The notes beneath the pieces were generated by a model. It made no database searches, was not told the DNA's origin, and was given only the letters and a program-made list of their open reading frames with translations. This document shows positions 29,999 through 40,174 of a DNA stretch of 64,000 bases, piece after piece. The DNA is taken from positions 13,436,568 through 13,500,567 of the forward strand of contig CM020618.1 in NCBI GenBank assembly GCA_009829735.1, read 5' to 3'. Numbering within the stretch: the stretch's first letter is position 1; every line of letters starts with the position of its first letter. The position numbers and the translations under genes are program-made. The stretch comes from Pyropia yezoensis (lineage: Eukaryota > Rhodophyta > Bangiophyceae > Bangiales > Bangiaceae).

Positions 29999-30098
29999 CG
30001 CTCAATCGATCGATTTTGAGCGACAGGCGATGCGCATCAAGTGTCGTGTCAAACCCTACTTCTGAGCGAGGATCCGCGATCAAGAAGGTTGATACGGG
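29999..30098 (+). repeat. Short dispersed repeat, copy 2
   Basis: CGCTCAATCGATCGATTTTGAGCG (inverted repeat 29999-30022) and downstream GATCAAG and GGTTGATACGGG match the blocks at 28333-28420 in order. Confidence 0.4.
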
Positions 30099-30319
30099 CG
30101 TGAGCGGAGAAAAGCGTCTGCTGAAGATGCCCCCAGCCGGGCGAGTCCGCCTCTCCGGGGGGACCAATCAGGGCACCGGGCGTGTCGCCACTGCCCAGGG
30201 CCACTGATGCAGGGATCCCAAGCCAGCGCGTGGTTCCACGTAACGCTGCCAGCCGGGTCCCAAGTCAGCCTCCCAGTTCCCAACGGTACCCAAGGGCCAC
30301 AACGCCACAGCGAGTCCCT

Positions 30320-31148
30320 TTACGATGACCACGGCAACTGCCGCTCCCTCATCCCGTGCCAACAGCAGGCACGCCGCTGCCCGCCGCTGCCCGCCAGACT
30401 CGACAGTTTTGGGAGACGACGCAGTGCACAGCCGCGCGTACCGCATGCCCTGTGACAGGCGTGCCGACTGACACAGTGGCTTTTTGGCGGCTCGCCATGC
30501 CATGGTGCGAGGGCCACTCCGGGGAAAAACCGTCCCTGTGCCCCGAGGACGACCTGCGGCTGCCCAGACCCAGTCGCATGGAGCAATGCACGGGTCGCCC
30601 CGCTACAGGAGAGCGTGTGGTGTCGGAGCGAGCGAGTCGTTCTCTTGGGGCTCTCGATAGAGCTCGCCCGCTTGTGGCACACGACGTACGACGTGGAAGA
30701 CGAGCAGGTTCCTGGGTTGAGCTGCTGCGGGCGTCGGCGCCGTGCACCGCAAACACATCGCCACCGAAAAGTCTTGGTGCGCTGAGAGTGTACGGTGCGG
30801 TGCATGTAGAAATAATTTTGCACCTGACTGACGTTGCCCACCGCGGCCATCCCCCCGGCTGGTCCCGGTCCCGGTGCACGCCCCCCACCGCAACCGCCGC
30901 CGCCCCCTGGCCGTCGTCTGGGCGGAGCCCACCCGTCGCCCCCGCTGCCCCTACCACCACCGTCGCCACAACCGCTACTACCACCATGGCCGCTTCCGCC
31001 GCTCCTGGCTGGCGACGAGCGACCAGCCGCTGCCGGCGCCGGCAGGCTGTCGGCCGCGGCCAGCACGTCGTACGACGCCGCCGTCGACGACGCGACCCCG
31101 CATAACGCCACCCCCACCGCCACAGGACGTCGATAGTCGCTTGTCGCG

Positions 31149-31228
<80 letters not shown>

Positions 31229-31489
31229 AAGGGGGGGGAGGGGGGGGGACGACAGGCTGGAAGTAATCCCCGCCGCCAACCATGACCCCCTCCCCACCAT
31301 GTACGACGCCGCCACCGCCACCCAGACAACCCGAGCCGACGGCCACAGCCCCCAGCGCCACTTCCACCCCTGGCCAGTGCCCCCAGGTAGGACAAGTGCC
31401 GCCCTACATGGACGGCGCTTGTAGTCTGGCCAGCTACACCAAAGGAGGCACGGCGGTATGCCGCCGACACTGCCGTGGACAGGCCAGCA
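30320..31489. other. No supported gene; contains a 78-nt poly-G tract
   Basis: A G run fills 31150-31227, followed by further G-rich sequence. The minus strand has open frames with host-like Ala/Gly/Ser sequence (AVGVALCGVASSTAASYD, about 31050-31120), which may be remnants of a host gene. Their continuity across the poly-G cannot be judged. Confidence 0.4.
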
Positions 31490-31995
31490 TGCCACGTACA
31501 CGGGATTGGGGCCTGCCGGCAAGCCACCTACAAGGATTGGGGCCTGCCGGCAGGCCACCTACGTTGAATTGGACAAGCCGAAAGGCCACCGACTTTGATC
31601 TGGGCAGGCCGGCAGGCCACCGACATTGATCTGGGCCGGCTGGCAGGCCGCCGACATTGATCTGGGCAGGCCGGCAGGCCACCGACATTGAAGTGGGCAG
31701 CCCGGCGGGCCACCGACAATACGTGGCACAGGCCGGCAGGCCACCTATAATACGTGGCACAGGCCGGCAGGCCACCAACATCGACTTGGGGCCAGCCGGC
31801 AGGCCACCGACATTGAAGTGGGCGGCCCGGCGGGCCACCGACAATACGTGGCACATGCCGGCAGGCCACCGACATTGACTTGGGGCCAGCCGGCAGGCCA
31901 CCTACAATACGTGGCACAGGGCGACAGGCGACCGACTTTGACTTGGGCAGGCCGACAGGCCACTTACCATTCATTGGGGCCTGCCGGAAGGCCAC
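31490..31995 (+). repeat. GGCCGGCAGGCC minisatellite, array 1
   Basis: About 15 units of roughly 30-31 bp, each with GGCCGGCAGGCCACCGAC followed by a variable arm (ATTGATCTGGGCA, AATACGTGGCACA or ATTGAAGTGGGCA). The minus strand reads as a repeated WPAGLP/VGGLPA peptide, judged not to be a gene. A second array with the same core lies at 42240-42395. Confidence 0.88.
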
Positions 31996-32169
31996 AGAAC
32001 CCCAGCGGCGTGTCCGCCCAGCCCGCCCCCCCCGTCCGCTCCGCATGTACATCCCCCTCATCCTTCTTCCCGTTGGTCAACGCCCCCCCCCCCCCCCCCC
32101 CCCCCCCCGCCCCCCTCCCGCCCTCAGCCGCCTGCCCCCCGGTCGCCTGGTTCCCCCCCCCCCCCCCCC

Positions 32170-32638
32170 TGTGGCAGTATTAACCCCCAGGTAGGGGGGC
32201 AACACGTGCCATGCAAGGGGCGGCAGGCCACTAGCCTGATCCGTTCCTCCCCCTGCATTTGGGTCCATATTCCCTAAGTTTGGGATAGTTAGCTTAGTAG
32301 TAAATCCAACTTGGATTTGAGGGTTTTCTGCATTTATCGTCTTGAATTTTCGTGTGGCCCGGTGGGCAGGTGCTGGGGTGGGAGATTCTGAGTGGCGAGA
32401 TTCTGAGTGGACCCTGGGGGGATAAGGGGAGGGACAGCGGAGCTTGGCCCTGCGTCCCCGTCCCGACCAAGAAACTGTTGGACCACACACCATCCTCTTG
32501 TTTGTCCGTGGGGGGTTTGCCCCACAACAGGGACAGAGTGTGTGCGACTTGCACTTCTTCCGGTTCCCCCGACACGGGAGGCAGCCCTTGCACACCGCCC
32601 CAACTTGGGTGCCGTGTGTGCATGTGGTTTTTGCCACA
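32170..32638 (+). repeat. 5' LTR of the Ty3/gypsy element
   Basis: 469 bp, begins TGTGGCAGTATTA and ends TTGCCACA (TG...CA ends). It matches 39706-40174 end to end with about seven differences. The sequence right after it (TTTGGTGGAGCAGCAGGGG) is where a tRNA primer site would be; the tRNA is not identified. Confidence 0.93.
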
Positions 32639-32757
32639 TTTGGTGGAGCAGCAGGGGACAGAGGTAAACTTTACCTCCGGGTGCACCCAGGTGTAGGGGG
32701 CCCTCTGTCTCAGAGGAACGGTGGACTTGGACCGTGTCGTACGGATCGTCAGCCAAC

Positions 32758-34704
32758 ATGGCTAGCTCGGACCCCCCGTCGTCCGGGGAGTACACGGGTG
32801 ACGCACGTACTTCAGTGCCTTTGAATACTGGTGAGACACAGGTGGGTTTACCTGGGGTCGCAGAGGGACTAGAGGTCCCTCAAGCCAGCAGGACTGGAAG
32901 TACGGGCGGGCAACAGGCCACCCCAACTCAGTCGGGAGTTCACTCGGGTGACACTTCTGATGTGGGTGGGCCGAAGTCTGGCCACCGCGTGGTATACTCA
33001 ACGGGAACGTCCCAAGGGGTGAGGACTGTCCCCGCGGGTTCCACTCGGGTTGGAGCCAACTTTGGCTTGGAGCCGTCGCCAACTAGGCTTTCGGAGGACG
33101 GCGGACCTCCGTTGGTCGGCGATGGGCTCGCGCCCATGCCCCCGGTTGAGACCCCTGAGGAACGTGGTTACCCCTCAGGCGGACTCCCGGAGGCGGACCG
33201 AGACTCAACTGGAGTCGTCAATCCACTCCTCGCGGAAACTGTCCGTCGGGAGGCGACCAATGTGTTGCGGCAGACTTTGCCGGACCTGGTAGTCACGATG
33301 ACGAATACTATTCTGAATCAGATTGTGGCGAGTTTGCCAGATGGCCTTAATGTCCAGACCGGATTGGGGCTTTCGAGCCCGCAGGCGCAGGGGGAATCTC
33401 CCCTGACGCCTATTCCGGGTCGCCTCGAACAGGGGGGGACCCCTGTGACTCCCAACGTGGGAGCCGCACCATTCTCGGTGGGGCGTACGCCCTTCACGGG
33501 GGAGTTCCCCTCGGAAACGCCGGCGGCTACACCAAGCTCGCCGTACCAGATTACAGGCGCTGAGGGTCAACTTACCCCAGTGCCACAGCGGCTGTTCCCT
33601 CAACGTGAGGTGCCGCCCAAGATCCAGGTAGCCAACCCGGTCTACCAGCGGATCTTTGACTGTGAGACCTACGCCCTCCACAACAAGTCGGTGGCGTATG
33701 GTCCTGACCAGGCCCGAGCCATGGGCCGTGCCAAGAAGAATGCACTTCATTCTTTTGGGCACAAAGCGGAGTGGGATGGAACTCCCCCCCTCCGTGTCTT
33801 TGAGTTCCTACGTCGTTTCACAAAAGCCTGTGACGACAATGCCATAAGTGAAGGCATGGCTTTTTACATGCTACAGGAGTTTACGAAGGGCGACCTACGG
33901 ACAGAACTTATGTCCGTCATGCCCAGCTCCTCAAGTGGAGGCGCTGGGGAGGTGACGTCCTATTTGGAGCTCGTCAACTGGTTGTTGAGAGCCATGGTTG
34001 ATGAGGCAGCGTTGGCTTCTCAAGGCGAGGAATTTACGCAAGCCCACCAGGAAGAGGCGGAGGACGAGTTGTCCTTTGCGGAGCGAGTCCGTAAGCTCAA
34101 CAATCTTTGTGGGTTTCTTCATCCACAAGCTGTGGTGAAGAGTCGGTTTGTGGAGGGACTCCATTGGTCAGTACGGATGGAGACCCGGGAGCATAACACT
34201 GCCCGGGCGACCCTGGCCGAGTTGGCCAGGTTCGCTTACCGCAGAGGTGAGGCCTACCGCAAGTTGCGGGAGGAACAACGCCAGGAGCGTCAGGCCGAGT
34301 TGGCCAAGGAACGGGAGGAGGCGCGCCAGGCCAGAGAGTTGAGAGAGGCACGCCGAATCCGCAAGGAGAGGGTGGTAGCTGCCGTGGGAACTTCCCAGGG
34401 TATCCCTTCGTCTTCCCCAGTTGGGAAGACCCCTCAGGGAACTGACAATCGGTGTTGGACCTGCAACTCCGATGGACACTGGGCATATGATTGCCCCAAG
34501 TTGAGTAAACGCATCCAACAACTTGTTAGGAATGCGAGTAAAAAGACGGCTACGGACGAAGTACGTTCACGCCGCGAGGGTGGGTCTCGACCGGTCGTCG
34601 CGGTCGCCACACCCTCGGCGGAGGAGGCGGACACGTCGTCCTCGGACTCGTCGTCTTCCTCCCCGCCCTCAGATTCGGACGCCAAGTCGGCGGGAAACGA
34701 ATGA
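32758..34704 (+). CDS. gag of the Ty3/gypsy element
   Basis: Capsid/nucleocapsid frame of the element, 648 residues from the ATG at 32758. A Pro/Gly/Ser-rich N-terminus is followed by a helical capsid-like region and one CCHC knuckle (CWTCNSDGHWAYDC), then an acidic Ser-rich end. It overlaps the pol frame by 4 bp (ATGA), in a different frame. Confidence 0.88.
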   Translation: MASSDPPSSGEYTGDARTSVPLNTGETQVGLPGVAEGLEVPQASRTGSTGGQQATPTQSGVHSGDTSDVGGPKSGHRVVYSTGTSQGVRTVPAGSTRVGANFGLEPSPTRLSEDGGPPLVGDGLAPMPPVETPEERGYPSGGLPEADRDSTGVVNPLLAETVRREATNVLRQTLPDLVVTMTNTILNQIVASLPDGLNVQTGLGLSSPQAQGESPLTPIPGRLEQGGTPVTPNVGAAPFSVGRTPFTGEFPSETPAATPSSPYQITGAEGQLTPVPQRLFPQREVPPKIQVANPVYQRIFDCETYALHNKSVAYGPDQARAMGRAKKNALHSFGHKAEWDGTPPLRVFEFLRRFTKACDDNAISEGMAFYMLQEFTKGDLRTELMSVMPSSSSGGAGEVTSYLELVNWLLRAMVDEAALASQGEEFTQAHQEEAEDELSFAERVRKLNNLCGFLHPQAVVKSRFVEGLHWSVRMETREHNTARATLAELARFAYRRGEAYRKLREEQRQERQAELAKEREEARQARELREARRIRKERVVAAVGTSQGIPSSSPVGKTPQGTDNRCWTCNSDGHWAYDCPKLSKRIQQLVRNASKKTATDEVRSRREGGSRPVVAVATPSAEEADTSSSDSSSSSPPSDSDAKSAGNE

Positions 34705-37700
34705 CCGTTGGGGCTGGTCGTCCGAAGCTCACAACGGCAGCCTCGGCCAAGTGGGCCAGGAGGACGAACCAACCGTGCCGGATACTGCGGCGACCTAAGG
34801 GAGTCCGCCCACCTCGGGTAGGACTCTCCAAGAACGTAAACCCACGTCGGGTCATCGCGGTGCTGACGGGTGAGAACTTCCAGGTGGCTGGACGGGTGCA
34901 ACTTGCCCCCGGCCGCGCCTGTTGTGCCCGCATCGTACTTGATACCGGGTCAGGAGCCTCCTTGATACGCAAGTCGCTATTACCAAAGGAGGTGAAGCTC
35001 CAACGCTGGAGGTCCAAAGCTGACCATATGATTGACATCAATGGTGGGGTACTTCCCATCGTTGGTGCCGTGACCCAACAAACTAGGTTGGGGACCCATG
35101 AGGTCGACGTGACCTATGGTGTAGTTGAGAATATATCGGTACCCCTGCTTCTGGGTACCCCTTATGTTGTTACACAAGTGCCTTTGATTTGTGGCCCTGA
35201 GTACTGGGTCAAGTTGATGAATGGGGAGACTATCCCCATCCTTGGTAAGGGAAAGTCTGTGGCTCCTGTGACAGTCTCACAGTCGAAGCCTGTTTGCTCT
35301 GTGAGGGAAGGTTTTACTGCTACCCTGCGTTTAGCCCGTAAAGTCACGTTGCCCCCCAACTCGGTGGCGCACGTTGACGTTGTAACTGATTTTACGGGGA
35401 ACGGGTTGGTGCACCCTTACCCCCGTCTTGCTCGCAAGCACCAAGTGCATGTTGCCCTTGGCACGATGGACTCCAAAGCCGGAGTCCCGTGGAGGATACA
35501 GGTGATGAACCTGAGCTCGTCGCCCCAGTACTTCAAGTCGGGAGCCAAGTTCGGCTATATCGACCAACACGAGGGACCGGTAGTAGCGGTCACCCTCAAC
35601 GCGGGCGCAAGTAGCGACCCGAAGTCCGGAAAGGAGAAGCATCAAGCCAAGTCGGCCGCCTCTCCTCGACCCCATGTGAACATGGAGGGTGTCCCCCCCA
35701 GGTTGAGGGCTCAAGTTGAACGCCTCTTGGACCAATATCACAAGTTGTGGGATGGTCAATTGGGACTCATGAGAGCCACCCAACACCGGATCGAGTTGAA
35801 GCCCGGTGCACCCCCTATACGCCAACAACCGTATAGGGGAGGACCCCGTTCAAGGGCCCTCGTTAAGGAGCAAGTTGCTCGCATGGAGGCCCTCGACGTG
35901 ATCGAGGCCAGCAACGCCGAGTGGGTGAGTCCGGTGGTTATCGTCCCCAAAGTTGATGGGACCCCCCGGTTTTGTATCGACTACCGTAAGCTCAACGAGA
36001 GCACGGTGAAGGACAGTTATCCCCTACCTAGGATGGATGACTGTCTGGACTCTCTGGGGGAGGCAAACGTGTTCTCTACCCTGGACTGTAACGCGGGGTA
36101 CTGGCAAATTCCCATTGCCCCGGAGGACAGGCATAAAACTACCTTTACCTGTCACTGTGGTACCTACCAGTGCAAGCGTCTACCGTTTGGTCTGTGTAAC
36201 GCGCCGGCAACTTTCCAGCGCGCTATGGACATGATTCTGGCCGGAGTACGGTGGCAGATCTGTCTTGTGTACCTAGACGATATCATTGTGTTCTCCCGAA
36301 GTCCGGAGGAACACATTGGCCATCTTGGCCAGGTGTTCAAGCTACTTGCTGACGCCGGTGTGTTACTGAAGGCGAGTAAGTGCCACCTCTTTACTCAAGA
36401 GGTGGAATACTTGGGACATGTTGTCCGTCCGGGGCGTCTCAGTGTCAACGAGAAAAACTTGAGGGCCATCCGTAAGGCTCAGTACCCCCGGACCCAGACC
36501 CAGATGAGGAGCTTCCTCGGGATGTGTAACGTGTACCGACGTTTCACCAAGGGCTTCGCCAAGGTGGCGAAGCCGTTGAATGAGCTAGTGAGCTCAACGC
36601 TACCGAAGAACCTGCCTCCCCCAAGTCGGGTGGAGCAGGAATCCTTTGAGACTCTTCGGGACCTTCTGCTGAACCCCCCCATCTTGGCTATTCCCAGGTT
36701 CGGAGGCCACTACATCCTGGATTTGGACGCTAGCTACGACCAACTTGGTTGTGTGTTGCTTCAGCAGCAGCCGGACAAGGAGTACTTGCCGGTGGGATAC
36801 TTTTGCAAGGGGCTGAACTCGGCCGAGAAGAACTACGGAGTCACCGAGTTGGAAGGACTCGCAGTGGTGTGGGCGGTGACGTCACTTCGTCACTACCTGG
36901 AGGGTGAGAAGTTCCTCATCCGCTGTGACCACCGCGCGTTGCAGTTCATCTTTAAGTCGGACTGTACGAACACTCGTCTCAATCGGTGGAGGGTGCGACT
37001 GGCACCCTTCAACTTTGACATTGAGTACCGACCTGGCAGGCAACATGCCCTTGCCGACGGCCTCTCTCGGGTACCTACCGAGGGGCTGGACACTAACCCA
37101 GTCGATGAGGACATCCCCATCGTGGGGGTAGTCACGCGCTCGGGTCAGGCGTTGAACCCTGAGGCGCCAGGGAACAAGAAGTACTTGCCCCTGTCCCTGG
37201 ACGAGGTGGTGAAGGCCCAGGCCGAGGATCCCTTCTGCAAGTCTCAGAGGGATACACTGGATACAGTGGCGGAGACGCGGTTCTTCTTGGGAGACGATGG
37301 CCTCCTCATGAGGAGGGGGGTATTCCAGGGGACCGAACAACTTGTCGTCCCCGCATCCCTCAAGGGCAGTATCCTTGAGAGGGAGCACAACGCTCCCACG
37401 GGTGGACACCTGGGGTCTAGTAAACTGTACCAGACCCTGAGGACCAGGTACTACTGGCCGTCCATGGTGGTGGACATCTACAGTTGGGTGGCTGCCTGCA
37501 CAAGTTGTGCACAGAACCGTCTGATGGAACGGCGGCCTAGTACGGCTATGCTATTGTTCCCGGCCAAGGAGCCCTTCGCCGCGTTGGCGATGGACATCCT
37601 TGGGCCACTGCCAGTGACCGAAGAGGGCAACCAGTACCTCCTGGTCATCTGTGACCGCTTCACGAAACTTACGCGAGCGATCCCACTGGCAGAGATCACG

Positions 37701-38225
37701 GCCATGTCGGTCGTGTCAGCCTTCCTAGATCACTGCGTTGCCGCGTATGGCATTCCGGATAGTACACTATCGGACAATGGACCGCAATTTGCGTCTGTAC
37801 TGTTTCAGGGAGTGCTGGATATGTTGGGGGTTAAGGCAAACTATGCCACCCCCTACCACCCACATACTAACGGGCAGGTGGAGCGCTTCAACAAAACTAT
37901 TGTTCGGCAGCTGCGCGACTATGTGAGTGAGCATGTGAAAACGTGGGACCAATACATTTCTATTCTTACCACTGCCTACAATTCGCAGGTTCACTCATCT
38001 ACCGGGGAAGTACCCCTCGCTTTTGTGACCCCCCGTCGCGTGCGGTCTATTGCCGTGCGGCGGCCGCTCCCAACTAGGGAGGATGGTGGCAGTACGCCTA
38101 CTCCTACTGAGAGTAAGGCGGATTTCGCTGCTAGGCTTGAAAACCTCATCCCTAAAGTCAGGGCTGAGGTGGACAAAGCACAAAAGCGCTACAAGCGTAC
38201 CTATGACAAAAAGGTGGGGCCGTAA
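34701..38225 (+). CDS. pol of the Ty3/gypsy element
   Basis: 1174 residues. Retropepsin (DTGSGAS), reverse transcriptase (YLDDIIVFS), RNase H (DLDASYDQLG), and integrase with an HHCC zinc-binding part and a DDE core (DILGPLP, LSDNGPQF) follow in that order. No chromodomain is seen at the C-terminus. Confidence 0.95.
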   Translation: MTVGAGRPKLTTAASAKWARRTNQPCRILRRPKGVRPPRVGLSKNVNPRRVIAVLTGENFQVAGRVQLAPGRACCARIVLDTGSGASLIRKSLLPKEVKLQRWRSKADHMIDINGGVLPIVGAVTQQTRLGTHEVDVTYGVVENISVPLLLGTPYVVTQVPLICGPEYWVKLMNGETIPILGKGKSVAPVTVSQSKPVCSVREGFTATLRLARKVTLPPNSVAHVDVVTDFTGNGLVHPYPRLARKHQVHVALGTMDSKAGVPWRIQVMNLSSSPQYFKSGAKFGYIDQHEGPVVAVTLNAGASSDPKSGKEKHQAKSAASPRPHVNMEGVPPRLRAQVERLLDQYHKLWDGQLGLMRATQHRIELKPGAPPIRQQPYRGGPRSRALVKEQVARMEALDVIEASNAEWVSPVVIVPKVDGTPRFCIDYRKLNESTVKDSYPLPRMDDCLDSLGEANVFSTLDCNAGYWQIPIAPEDRHKTTFTCHCGTYQCKRLPFGLCNAPATFQRAMDMILAGVRWQICLVYLDDIIVFSRSPEEHIGHLGQVFKLLADAGVLLKASKCHLFTQEVEYLGHVVRPGRLSVNEKNLRAIRKAQYPRTQTQMRSFLGMCNVYRRFTKGFAKVAKPLNELVSSTLPKNLPPPSRVEQESFETLRDLLLNPPILAIPRFGGHYILDLDASYDQLGCVLLQQQPDKEYLPVGYFCKGLNSAEKNYGVTELEGLAVVWAVTSLRHYLEGEKFLIRCDHRALQFIFKSDCTNTRLNRWRVRLAPFNFDIEYRPGRQHALADGLSRVPTEGLDTNPVDEDIPIVGVVTRSGQALNPEAPGNKKYLPLSLDEVVKAQAEDPFCKSQRDTLDTVAETRFFLGDDGLLMRRGVFQGTEQLVVPASLKGSILEREHNAPTGGHLGSSKLYQTLRTRYYWPSMVVDIYSWVAACTSCAQNRLMERRPSTAMLLFPAKEPFAALAMDILGPLPVTEEGNQYLLVICDRFTKLTRAIPLAEITAMSVVSAFLDHCVAAYGIPDSTLSDNGPQFASVLFQGVLDMLGVKANYATPYHPHTNGQVERFNKTIVRQLRDYVSEHVKTWDQYISILTTAYNSQVHSSTGEVPLAFVTPRRVRSIAVRRPLPTREDGGSTPTPTESKADFAARLENLIPKVRAEVDKAQKRYKRTYDKKVGP

Positions 38226-38485
38226 CTATGGGCTTGTCCGGGGGTGGCGCAGTGTGGCGATCCACCCCCGGGGCATACGAGTAGTCCCCGATGCCCAACC
38301 CCTCTCGTAGTACCACTCAGCCGTCGTGAAGTTCACGAGCGACCCACACGAACTGGCGAAGTGCGCCATCCTCCTTGGGCCCACGAGTGGGGCGGCGCAA
38401 CTTGTGCTCAATGCTCTCCCACTCGATGAACTTGTGGGAGCGCAGCATCTCCTGAAGTAGAGTGAGCTGTCCTGATGAGCACCCC

Positions 38486-39538
38486 TCAGCAGCTAGCTGA
38501 GGGGTGAGCTGTTCCAAACCTTGGATCAGCCGGGGGGGCAAGATGCCAGAGCATCCCCCGCCGCTGAACACAAGACACCCAGGTCGACATGACCTCGAGG
38601 AGCCACTGGGTTGCCAACATGGCGATCACCAGGTGATCCGGGCTAGCCGTCAACATGACGGAGCCGAAGTGGTCAAGCAACCGTAGCAGCAACGCCGGGA
38701 ACCCGTAGGGGACCTCAACTTGAGGCCACCACTCGGGCTTCTTCGGATAGTACTGCTCCTTACTGGCAGCAGACTGTTGAGGAAACTCAAGTTGAGCCGA
38801 GGTCACCAAGTAGGGATCTCGCCGGAAGTCTTTCTCCATCCGCACATCAAAGTGATGAGTGTGCGGATCGGCCTCGTGGAGGTACGGGGGGCGAGTTGCC
38901 ACCGCGTCCCAAGTAAAGGTCGGCAAGTCGCCGGGACCCGGGATAGTTCCCCCGCGGTCCACCATGGCCTTGGCACGCTGAACGTCCTCAACCTCCTCAT
39001 CGTCCAGGAAGGCAAACTGGTCCGTCCTGAAGCCGGCAGGGAACCCGACCCTACGGGGATACTTTTCCCGTAGGCGGTCCCATACCCGACCCATCGCTGC
39101 GCCAAGTCGGCCACAGCGAAGAACAGTCAACCCCTCCTCATAGAGAGGCCAAGCGGGGTAAAACCACCGCCCCAAGGCCTCACGCGGGACAACTTGTCCC
39201 GCCTCCGGGGGAGACCCCGCCGTCAACCCAAAGCCGGGTGACGCGGGAGTCCCATCCCCCGGAGCGATCGCGGAACCCCCGCCGGAAGTCCCGGCGGGTG
39301 CTGCACCGTAGGTGGTGTCCTCCATACGCTCATCTAGAGAGTCCGTCTCCACTCCCGGGGTCGCCATGGCTCTCCCCAAGTTGGGGAGAGACGCTCTGGC
39401 TATCGCGGCACGAGACCCGCCTCGAGTTGAGGGGGACTCGGATCGTGGGTATACGGGTGGCCTCCCCAGCGTCGGGCGGCCCAGTGGAAGGTGAAGAGGA
39501 GGTGGTGGTGATGGTGAAGTGTGAACTGAGGCGAGCAA
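38486..39538 (-). CDS. Antisense open frame inside the Ty3/gypsy element
   Basis: A 350-codon frame on the strand opposite gag-pol, between pol and the 3' LTR. It reads like a normal protein (DLPTFTWDAVATRPPYLHEA, then PYLVTSAQLEFPQQ and WWPQVEVPYGFPALLLRLLD), with a Ser/Pro-rich N-terminus. No family is recognised. Accessory antisense frames in this position are known from some plant Ty3/gypsy lineages. The exact start is uncertain. Confidence 0.55.
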   Translation of the reverse strand: MLASVHTSPSPPPPLHLPLGRPTLGRPPVYPRSESPSTRGGSRAAIARASLPNLGRAMATPGVETDSLDERMEDTTYGAAPAGTSGGGSAIAPGDGTPASPGFGLTAGSPPEAGQVVPREALGRWFYPAWPLYEEGLTVLRCGRLGAAMGRVWDRLREKYPRRVGFPAGFRTDQFAFLDDEEVEDVQRAKAMVDRGGTIPGPGDLPTFTWDAVATRPPYLHEADPHTHHFDVRMEKDFRRDPYLVTSAQLEFPQQSAASKEQYYPKKPEWWPQVEVPYGFPALLLRLLDHFGSVMLTASPDHLVIAMLATQWLLEVMSTWVSCVQRRGMLWHLAPPADPRFGTAHPSASC

Positions 39539-39705
39539 GCTGCCGAGTGGGCAAGCTTGAGGAGAGGGGCGGTCAACGTGACCGCCTCCACATCCGCGTT
39601 ACGTACTCGATGGGGGACAGCAAGTCGCGCCCCCAACGCCGAGACGTGCGTTTACGCACCCCCTCACAGGGCCGACCGGGTCGGTCGTAACTGAGGAGAG
39701 GGGAG

Positions 39706-40174
39706 TATGGCAGTAATGACCCCCAGGGAGGGGGGCAACACGTGCCATGCAAGGGGCGGCAGGCCACTAGCCTGATCCGTTCCTCCCCCTGCATTTGGGT
39801 CCATATTCCCTAAGTTTGGGATAGTTAGCTTAGTAGTAAATCCAACTTGGATTTGAGGGTTTTCTGCATTTATCGTCTTGAATTTTCGTGTGGCCCGGTG
39901 GGCAGGTGCTGGGGTGGGAGATTCTGAGTGGCGAGATTCTGAGTGGACCCTGGGGGGATAAGGGGAGGGACAGCGGGGCTTGGCCCTGCGTCCCCGTCCC
40001 GACCAAGAAACTGTTGGACCACACACCATCCTCTTGTTTGTCCGTGGGGGGTTTGCCCCACAACAGGGACAAAGTGTGTGCGACTTGCACTTCTTCCGGT
40101 TCCCCCGACACGGGAGGCAGCCCTTGCACACCGCCCCAACTTGGGTGCCGTGTGTGCATGTGGTTTTCGCCACA
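39706..40174 (+). repeat. 3' LTR of the Ty3/gypsy element
   Basis: 469 bp, begins TATGGCAGTAATGAC and ends TTCGCCACA. It is colinear with 32170-32638 and preceded by the polypurine tract. Confidence 0.93.

Larger units (their letters stand above)
27671..30319. other. Intergenic accessory DNA with repeats, no supported gene
   Basis: G runs at 27705-27805 make Pro/Gly frames. From 28590 to 29040 the DNA is a degenerate GCCGGCAGCGCGGC-like repeat; long frames there (His, Arg, Pro runs) are by-products. A weak plus-strand candidate starts at ATG 29508 (MVGRRRQSAPEKVKAGDDLR) with acidic and Gly-rich sequence, but no domain is seen. Short repeats (28333, 29999) and a long hairpin (29820-29881) are listed separately. 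Confidence 0.45.
32170..40174 (+). mobile_element. Ty3/gypsy LTR retrotransposon, looks whole
   Basis: About 8.0 kb with 469-bp LTRs at both ends, a gag frame, an overlapping pol frame ordered protease, reverse transcriptase, RNase H, integrase (the Ty3/gypsy order), and a polypurine tract (39692-39705, GAGGAGAGGGGAG) just before the 3' LTR. A possible 5-bp CCCCC target duplication sits in C runs and cannot be proved. The two LTRs differ at about seven positions (about 1.5%), so the insertion is young. It looks whole. Confidence 0.95.

Noticed and set aside
31434-32061. Minus-strand frames encoding repeated WPAGLP/VGGLPA peptides
   Set aside because: They are open only because the ~31-bp minisatellite lacks stops in these frames; no start context or conserved non-repeat part.
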